Below the pieces are notes generated by a model that saw nothing but the letters and a program-made list of their open reading frames with translations, did no database searches and was not told the origin of the DNA. From assembly GCF_050003625.1 (NCBI RefSeq), contig NC_134399.1, forward strand, positions 40,998,671 to 41,062,670: 64,000 nt of DNA, in the 5' to 3' direction. This DNA comes from Haematobia irritans (Eukaryota > Arthropoda > Insecta > Diptera > Muscidae). Numbering within the stretch: position 1 is the first letter of the stretch; each line of letters opens with the position of its first letter. Positions 57,426-64,000 of this stretch are shown here, piece after piece. The position numbers and the translations under genes were made by a program.

Positions 57426-57868
57426 CTGCAAAAGAAAAAGATAATTTGTATAGAACGTATTTGACAATGCTTTTTGTCATTAATTTGTGTGTGTCTCATC
57501 AATGGGAAATTTCATTCAATATTTTTAGCATATCATATTTTTATCAGTAGCCTCCATTGACTGTGTATACTCTAGATAAAAAAGATAAAAAAAACTGCCA
57601 TGTTTGGTTTGGTTATAGTGACAGCCTAAAAAGCTCATATTTAATTGAATCCACTCATTATAATCGAGTATTAATCCAATCTGATTTTTCAATTCCCTTT
57701 ACAGCATAGGTTAAAATTTTCAAGGATAATACACTTGCCCATGATTTTGTTTCGTATGTCATGATCAAAAACTTAACCAGCCCAAAAATCGAACAGCTGC
57801 CTAATCCAACATTCAACATGGTTCTTTCCACGGGAGTCAAAATTTAATGTATCATTCAACAGTATGTA

Positions 57869-58035
57869 CAGTGAAACCTCTCAAAGGTGGTCACCTACGG
57901 TCGCCAAAATTGTGTCCATATTTGAGAGGTGTTAAGTTATGAGAGGTTAATTTTAATTTGTTAATATAGCCTCGTCTCACCAAATTTGCCAATTTTTGAG
58001 AAGTATCTGGTGTCCAAGTTTGAGAGGTTCCACTG
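57869..58035. mobile_element. pogo/Tigger-like MITE, 167 bp
   Basis: CAGTGAAACCTCTCAAA at the left and TTTGAGAGGTTCCACTG at the right are inverted ends with one difference, bordered by TA at 57867-57868 and 58036-58037. Ends of the form CAGTGNAACCTCT with a TA duplication are usual for pogo-type elements. Located just upstream of the first visible dome exon. Confidence 0.78.
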
Positions 58036-58079
58036 TATATACATAGATACTAATTATTTCTGAACATTTTCAATCATAT

Positions 58080-58490
58080 ATTAATTGGCCATATTTTTTA
58101 ATCAAAATAAAAACACAAAGCTAATTTATTAAAAAAATAAATGTTCCAATTAACAATTTAATTAAACAAATTTAATTTAATTTAATGGCAAACCTTAATT
58201 GATTTTTTTTAAAGCTTAACAAATAATTAATTGAACCTATAAAAAAAACTGATTGAGTTTTTCAATCGACATAAATTAATTTTTTTTAATTGAGTCGATT
58301 AAAAAATTAATTGATTTTTGCCATCAACATCAATTGAAGTTTTAATTGAATCAATTAAAAAAATTAATTGATGTTTGAGTTTGATTGATACTATCATTTT
58401 CGTAATTGAAGATATTTCAATTAAAAAATTAATTGGATCAATAAATTTTGTGATTGAATCAGAAAAAAATTTTTGTGTGTATGTATTGAC
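58080..58490. repeat. AT-rich AATTGATTAATT-type repeat
   Basis: Repeated variants of TTAATTGATTTTTT, AATTGAATCAATTAAAAAA and ATTAATTGATG form a self-complementary block ending in TTTTTGTGTGTATGTA. Probably an AT-rich MITE; ends not defined. Confidence 0.45.
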
Positions 58491-58551
58491 AATATTTTAT
58501 CTGGTAGCTTTCCGCTAAGTAACGGCATATGAGGGTGGACTTTTATTATTT

Positions 58552-59494
58552 TTATACCCTGCTCCACACTGTGGAACAGGGTATTATAAGTTAGTGCATA
58601 TGTTTGCAACACCCAGAAGGAGACGAGGTAGACACATGGTGTCTTTGGCAAAAATGCTCAGGGTGGGCTCCTGAGTCGATATAGCGATGTCCGTCTGTCC
58701 GTGAACACATTTTGTAATCAAAGTCTAGGTCTCAGTTTTAGTCCAATCGACTTCAAATTTGGCACAAGTATGTGTTTTGGCTCAGAATAGATCCCTATTG
58801 ATTTTGGAAGAAATCGGTTCAGATTTAGATATAGCTCCCATATATATATTTCGCCCGATATGGACTAATACGGTCCCAGAAGCCAGAGTTTTACCCCAAT
58901 TTGGTTGAAATTTTGCACAGGGAGTAGAATTAGCATTGTAGCTATGCGTGTCAAATTTGGTTGAAATCGGTTCAGATTTAGATATAGCTCCCGTATATAG
59001 CTTTCGCCCGATTTACACTCATATGACCACAGAGGCCAATTTTTTGCTCCGATTTAGTTGAAATTTTGCACAGGGAGGGCATTGTTGCTATGCGTGCCAA
59101 ATTTGGTTGAAATGGGTTCAGATTTAGATATATCTCCCATATATAGCTTTCGCACGATTTACACTCATATGACCACAGAGGCCAATTTTTAACTCCGATT
59201 TGGTTGACATTTTGCACAGGGAGTAGAATTAGCATTGTTGCTATGCGTGCCAAATTTGGTTGAAATCGGTTCAGATTTAGATATAGCTCCCATATATATG
59301 TTTTTCTGATTTCGACAAAAATGATCAAAATACCAACATTTTCCTTGTAAAATCGCCACTGCTTAGTCGAAAAGTTGTAAAAATGACTCTAATTTTCCTA
59401 AACTTCTAATACATATATATCGAGCGATAAATCATAAAAAAAAACTTTTTCGAAGTTTCCTTAAAATTGCTTCAGATTTAAACGTTTCCCATAT
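58552..59494 (+). mobile_element. Helentron-like family B, copy 8, joined head-to-tail
   Basis: 5' hairpin ACCCTGCTCCACACTGTGG with CAGGGTATTATAAG, core CCTGAGTCGATATAGCGATG and a very short GTCT tract. Four tandem units follow. No 3' palindrome: it ends CAGATTTAAACGTTTCCCAT and runs into the 5' hairpin of copy 9, the same junction as at 40380 and 41664. Confidence 0.75.
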
Positions 59495-60952
59495 TTATAC
59501 CCTTCACCACTACTGTGGTACAGGGTATAATAAGTTTGTGCATTTGTATGTAACGCCAAGAAGGAGTAATCATAGACCAACCTTTTAGTATACGGATCGG
59601 CTTAGAATTAAATTCTGAGTCGATTTAGCGATGTCCGTCTGTCTGTCCGTCTGTCTGTCCGTCTGTCTGTCCGTCTGTCTGTCCGTCTGTCTGTCCGTCT
59701 GTCTGTCCGTCTGTCTGTCCGTCTGTCTATCCGTCTGTCTGTCCGTCTGTCTGTCTGTCTGTTGATGTATTTTTGTGTGCAAAGTACAGTTCGCAGTTTT
59801 AGTCCGATTGTCCTAAAATTTGGTATAGGGTCCTGTTTCGGCTCAAAGACGATCCCTATTGATTTTGGAAAGAATCGGTTCAGATTTAGATATAGCTGTC
59901 ATATATATTTTCCGCCGATCTGGTCATAATTGGCGTGTATATCAACCGATCTTCCTCAAATTCCGTACATCCGAATATTTTATGGGTCTCGAAAAACTTG
60001 CAAAATACCAGCCAAATCGGTTCAGATTTCGATATAGCTCTCACATATAGCTTTCGCCCGATTTACACTCATTTGCCCAAAGAGGCCAATTTTTAACTCC
60101 GATTTGGTTGAAATTTTGCACAGGGAGTAGAATTAGCATTGTAACTATGCGTGCCAAATTTGGTTGAAATCGGTTCAGATTTGGATATATCTCCCATATA
60201 TAGCTTTCGCCCGATTTACACTCATATGACCACAGAGGCCAATTTTTAACTCCGGTTTAGTTGAAATTTTGCACAGGGAGTAGAATTAGCATTGTAGCTT
60301 TGCGTGCCAAATTTGGTTGAAATCGGTTCAGATTTAGATATATCTCCCACATATAGCTTTCGCCCGATTTACACTCATATGACCACAGAGGCCAATTTTT
60401 AACTCCGATTTAGTTGAAATTTTGCACAGAGAGTAGAATTAGCATTGTTGCTATGCGTGCCAAATTTGGTTGAAATCGGTTCAGATTTAGATATAGCTCC
60501 CATATATATGTTTTTCTGATTTCGACAAAAATGGTCAAAATACCAACAATTTCCTTGTAAAATCGCCACTGCTTAGTCGCAAAGTTGTAAAAATGACTCT
60601 AATTTTCCTAAACTTCTAATACATATATATCGAGCGATAAATCATAAATAAACTTTTGCAAAGTTTCCTTAAAATTGCTTCAGATTTAAATGTTTCCCAT
60701 ATTTTTTTACTAACATTGTGTTCCACCCTAGTGCATTAGCCGACTTAAATTTTGAGTCTATAGATTTTGTAGAAGTCTATCAAATTCTTCCAGATCGAGT
60801 GATATTTAAATGTATGTATTTGGGACAAACCTTTATATATAGCCCCAAACACATTTGACGGATGTGATATGGTATCGAAAATTTAGATCTACAAAGTGGT
60901 GCAGGGTATAATATAGTCGGCCCCGCCCGACTTTAGACTTTCCTTACTGGTT
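59495..60952 (+). mobile_element. Helentron-like family B, copy 9, complete
   Basis: 5' hairpin TTCACCACTACTGTGGTAC, core TTCTGAGTCGATTTAGCGATG, a 129-bp GTCT/GTCC tract, five tandem units, then CGAGCGATAAATC, CATTAGCCGACTTAAATTTT and the 3' end TATAATATAGTCGGCCCCG to CTTTCCTTACTGG. Confidence 0.78.
59634..59762 (+). repeat. GTCT/GTCC microsatellite, 129 bp
   Basis: Alternating GTCTGTCTGTCC blocks, directly after the core of copy 9. The longest such tract in the window; others in the same position range from about 12 to 55 bp, so the tract expands independently in each copy. Confidence 0.9.
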
Positions 60953-61200
60953 TTTTACTAACATTGTGTTCCACCCTAGTGCATTAGCCGACTTAAATTT
61001 TGAGTCTATAGATTTTGTAGAAGTCTATCAAATTCTTCCAGATTGAGTGGTATTTAAATGTATGTATTTGGGACAAACCTTTATATGTAGCCCACAACAC
61101 ATTTGACGGATGTGATATGGTAACGAAAATTTAGATCTACAAAGTGGTGCAGGGTATAATATAGTCGGCTCCGCCCGACTTTAGACTTTCCTTACTTGTT
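60704..61200 (+). repeat. Tandem duplication of the family B 3' end (about 247 bp)
   Basis: TTTTTTACTAACATTGTGTTCC begins both 60704-60950 and 60951-61200. Each copy runs through CATTAGCCGACTTAAATTTT to the 3' palindrome and CTTTCCTTACT. Differences are few, so the duplication is recent. Confidence 0.85.
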
Positions 61201-61601
61201 TTATTTTATTTTCTGCATGAATGTAACATAGTCGATCAGACCCTAAGGCAGTTACAATTACAATACAGTAGCAGTACTACTAGAAACACTTAAATATAAA
61301 AATATATAAATAACAATTAAAAATATACATTTATTTTAATAATAATAATAATAATATAAATAACACAGAATGAAAATAAGAACAATATAAAACTAACTTC
61401 AATAAAAAAATACCAAAAATGACACTTAGCCACAAACTATCACCTATAAAATTTCTTATATAAAAATTAATTTAGGTACAATTAAATTAAACTTCTTGAA
61501 TGCTACTAAATGCCATTTAGTACGACACATAATCATAAAGTTTTTGCTTATATGTTTTTGGCCTCAAATTAAAAGACTTTAAAGAGGTGGGCATGACAAT
61601 A
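61201..61601. other. AT-rich interval, no gene seen
   Basis: AT-rich sequence with (AAT)n near 61340. Nothing recognised. Confidence 0.4.
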
Positions 61602-62255
61602 CCCAGCAAAAACTCTCATTACCCGGTAATCTTGTAGGTAAGCCTATTTAAAAATTAATAACCACTTATTAATTGGCATCGCTTCGGATTACATTTACAT
61701 ATGCATGTCCTAGAAGGAAAGTACTTCTCCCCAGGCATACTTTCGGCCATAAAATAAGTAGTGCATTTAAAGCATATAATCACCTAATATGTAATGACTT
61801 ATTCGTAGATACACCAAAGCTTGCAAAATAGCCACTTAATGTCTCAGGCAACCCAATCTCGAAAATATTGATTTCTATCGCCGATTACAATGGATCAAAA
61901 TATGGCGAGTGATGCTGTAGTAGGAGAACTACTTGAATAGAATCGAATATTGTATAAATAAACAAAAAATCTAATAAATAATCTCAATAAGATTACACGC
62001 AAATTAATTTCGCACTTAAAATAGAAATAAATGTAGGTTGTTTAAGGGAGTTGGATTCGTGAATTACGTTATAATATATACAAACAACTGCCTAAAAATT
62101 TTAGAATAGCAATTCGAAAATTACCGAGAAGTATTTATTTTTGTCATTACAAGTTAGTCATTATAACTCGACGCAATGTAATGCAACGTGTAATGTCAGC
62201 TTTACTCCTGGTAATGTCAATTGTAATGAGATGTGGTTTCCTAGTTTTTGCTGGG
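61602..62255. mobile_element. 654-bp MITE with CCCAGCAAAAACT ends
   Basis: CCCAGCAAAAACT (61602) and AGTTTTTGCTGGG (to 62255) are perfect 13-bp inverted ends; TA stands outside both. Many GTAATGT and CATTAC motifs recur in the interior, notably near both ends. The truncated copy at 24873 shows it is dispersed. No coding capacity seen. Confidence 0.75.
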
Positions 62256-62389
62256 TATGGGAATTTCTAGTAGACCTACCAACTTTAAACAATTCAACTA
62301 CGAATAAATTTTTCGAGATTAGGGAACAAAAGCAAAAAAATGAAAATAGCTGTATTTTTTTTTTTCAAAACCTTCCCTATTAAGATCTA

Positions 62390-62995
62390 TACACTTTTGC
62401 ATGCGTTTGAACCTATTGTCGAAGCACTCTTGCCAAAACATACATTCTGGACGCATCAACTGCTTCTTCATATGTCGAAAAACGTTGACCTCTCATTTTG
62501 TTTTTTTACGTACGTAAATAAAAAGAAATCATTTTGAGCGATTGACAAATTGTAGGGCATCCAACGCGAACAAACGGTCAATGTTCATGCAATATTGAAT
62601 TAATTTCTAAGGATGTCCCAATCTCACGATAGGTGACATGACGGTCTTGCAATATCAGTTGCCGCACAACATAACATTGGTTTCCGGAACAACAACTGAT
62701 TTTGGACGACCTTCACGAAATTTATCTTGGAGTGAACTACGACCTCTGTTGAATTCACCATACCATCGATAAACACTGGGCTTAAAGGAGGTTCATCGCC
62801 AAAAATTGAATAAAGTTCGTCGATGGCACTGCGTTAGTTAATCCACGTTGATTTCAGATGATAAAATATCAATAACAAAGCCTTCCAATCTTCATATATT
62901 TAGAAAACAAAACTGTTCACTGTGCAAATATTTGAAAGAAATCAGAAATCACATGTCAATTAATATCAGTCCAACAAAAGTTATACACATATAAA
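62390..62995 (-). pseudogene. mariner transposase relic, different subfamily, N-terminal half
   Basis: The minus strand reads, through many stops and shifts, FREGRPKSVVVPET and CSRWMPYNL, and upstream a weak KSTWIN and LYSIFGDE. GRPKSV and CSRWxPHNL-type blocks are usual in the DNA-binding half of mariner transposases. No catalytic blocks are seen. It is older than the three Himar1-like copies. Confidence 0.6.
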
Positions 62996-63099
62996 CAATG
63001 GTCCGTCTTTTGAAAGCCTTAGACCTGCGCAAGATTGATTATGGCAACATCCGTAAAACTACTACAAAATATTAAACCGTTTTATTACGATTGCACAAG

Positions 63100-63308
63100 A
63101 GCCAGTACATATTCTTATCGAACCACGCCAATAAACTCAATAGACGAAAGGCAGATCGGGGAGATTCAAGGAAATCAAAAGAAATCGGTGCATAAAGCAT
63201 AAGTGCCAGTACATACGCTTATCGAACCATGCCTATAAACCAAATAGATGGAGAGCTAGATTGGCAAGATTCGCGGAAATCAAACAGATTAGTGCCTAAA
63301 GTCTTATC
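63100..63308 (+). repeat. Tandem direct repeat of about 100 bp, two copies
   Basis: GCCAGTACATATTCTTATCG at 63101 and GCCAGTACATACGCTTATCG at 63204 start two copies, each with AACCANGCCNATAAAC, a GATTCNNGGAAATCAAA segment and GTGCNTAAAG. Divergence is about 20 percent. The family is unknown to me. Confidence 0.65.
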
Positions 63309-64000
63309 GCTTAGTGTTTCCAATGTCGAGTGTGATTTGTCAAGGATCATATTAGTCAAAAGAAAATTCCATCGTCTCGAAACATGGCGCAGCATAAAGG
63401 AATATTTTAAAATTGCCACCCAAAGATGATTGTTTCCTTCTGCTTCCAATGATTGAAGTGTAGCACACTACGAAACGTTTTTATTGATATCAAACGTGAT
63501 AACTGAGGACCTAAGAACATTAGTAAATCTTGTGCATGCATTAATTTTTTTTAATGGGCCATGGTGTCTAGTGTATGGTGTTGTTGCAGAAGTTGAGGTG
63601 ATAATCCACCTAGCTTCAATGCAGCCGATCGTGGGAGCCTTTCATCCGCCACTGTTTATATTATCTAGATTTAAATAAACAGTTCTGTTGTAGGTGCAAG
63701 AGAATTGGGTTTGGTTATGTTTCGTCATTATTCTAGAATAACCCTATTTCGTTTTAATAATGTATTTCGATGTCTTTGCAACCACTGCAATATCTGCCAT
63801 AAGTAACGACTTTTAACACAGTATCATACTTTTAACACAGTATCCCTCATGAAGGGATTTTTTACAGTATATTACAGGTTACCACTTGATGAACACACTA
63901 GTCCAAAGATCTCATGCAGATTTTGTATTTTCTTTCAAAAGATAGTCATTTTTAAGGCTTTCTTCCCGATCGATTATAATATTTAATTCGCATTTATCTG
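63309..64000. other. Interval without recognisable gene
   Basis: Short frames exist on both strands but none resembles a known protein or a dome N-terminal exon with a signal peptide. TTTTAACACAGTATC is repeated twice near 63810-63842. Confidence 0.4.

Noticed and set aside
57658..57840. 60-codon minus-strand frame upstream of dome exon a, considered as the signal-peptide exon
   Set aside because: No convincing signal peptide near the Met, it ends at its own stop, and I saw no donor in the right phase.
63229..63429. 66-codon plus-strand frame
   Set aside because: Overlaps the unassigned direct repeat; the other repeat copy is not open in the same frame and nothing resembles a known protein.

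Overview
The window is nuclear DNA of a calyptrate fly. The only host gene I recognise lies on the minus strand at 44787-57425: the JAK/STAT cytokine receptor domeless (dome). Ten coding exons with consistent GT-AG boundaries and phases give 1181 residues to the stop; the signal-peptide exon(s) are not visible and probably lie beyond the right edge. Three mariner copies look like the Himar1 (irritans) type first isolated from Haematobia irritans, and the dispersed repeats are of the kind known from Muscidae. Haematobia or a close stomoxyine is my best guess, but mariners move horizontally, so this is inference.

Layout. 1-4560: a minus-strand LINE (ORF1, endonuclease, reverse transcriptase) split by a Helentron-like element at 985-2620. 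5238-12355: Helentron-like copies, two SINE families, MITEs and a LINE scrap. 12928-14126: mariner 1. 14528-18144: a 3.6-kb hAT-type element with perfect 16-bp inverted ends and a perfect 8-bp target duplication, holding further insertions. 18166-28044: a run of Helentron-like copies, a complete SINE with 13-bp target duplications and a 162-bp TA microsatellite. 28085-29194: a DD37E Tc1/mariner-superfamily relic. 30517-34647: nested insertions (Helentron fragment, mariner, LINE, DD37E element). 34702-42975: more Helentron-like copies, a decayed LINE, and an inverted repeat with about 60-bp arms. 44787-57425: dome, whose introns carry a hAT MITE, a minisatellite and mariner 3. 57869-63310: a pogo-like MITE, Helentron-like copies, a 654-bp MITE and a mariner relic.

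The dominant unexplained structure is the Helentron-like (DINE-1/mini-me-like) set. Each fuller copy has a hairpin at the 5' end (ACCCT...AGGGT), a core like TGAGTCGAT-TAGC-ATGTCCGTC followed by a GTCY microsatellite, an array of 153-bp tandem units, and a 3' GC-rich palindrome ending in ACTTGTT. Two families and a divergent subfamily have very different units, yet the period is 153 bp wherever I measured it, apart from single steps of 151 and 154. Head-to-tail copies joined at the same sequence occur at two separate places.

The mobile elements also show relationships. A tRNA-derived SINE shares its 3' tail with an RNase-H-bearing LINE in the window, which suggests that LINE supplies its reverse transcriptase. 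Two DD37E copies carry the same in-frame TGA. All transposase and reverse-transcriptase genes seen are broken. No CRISPR, operon or other prokaryotic structure is present, and I could not assign promoters.
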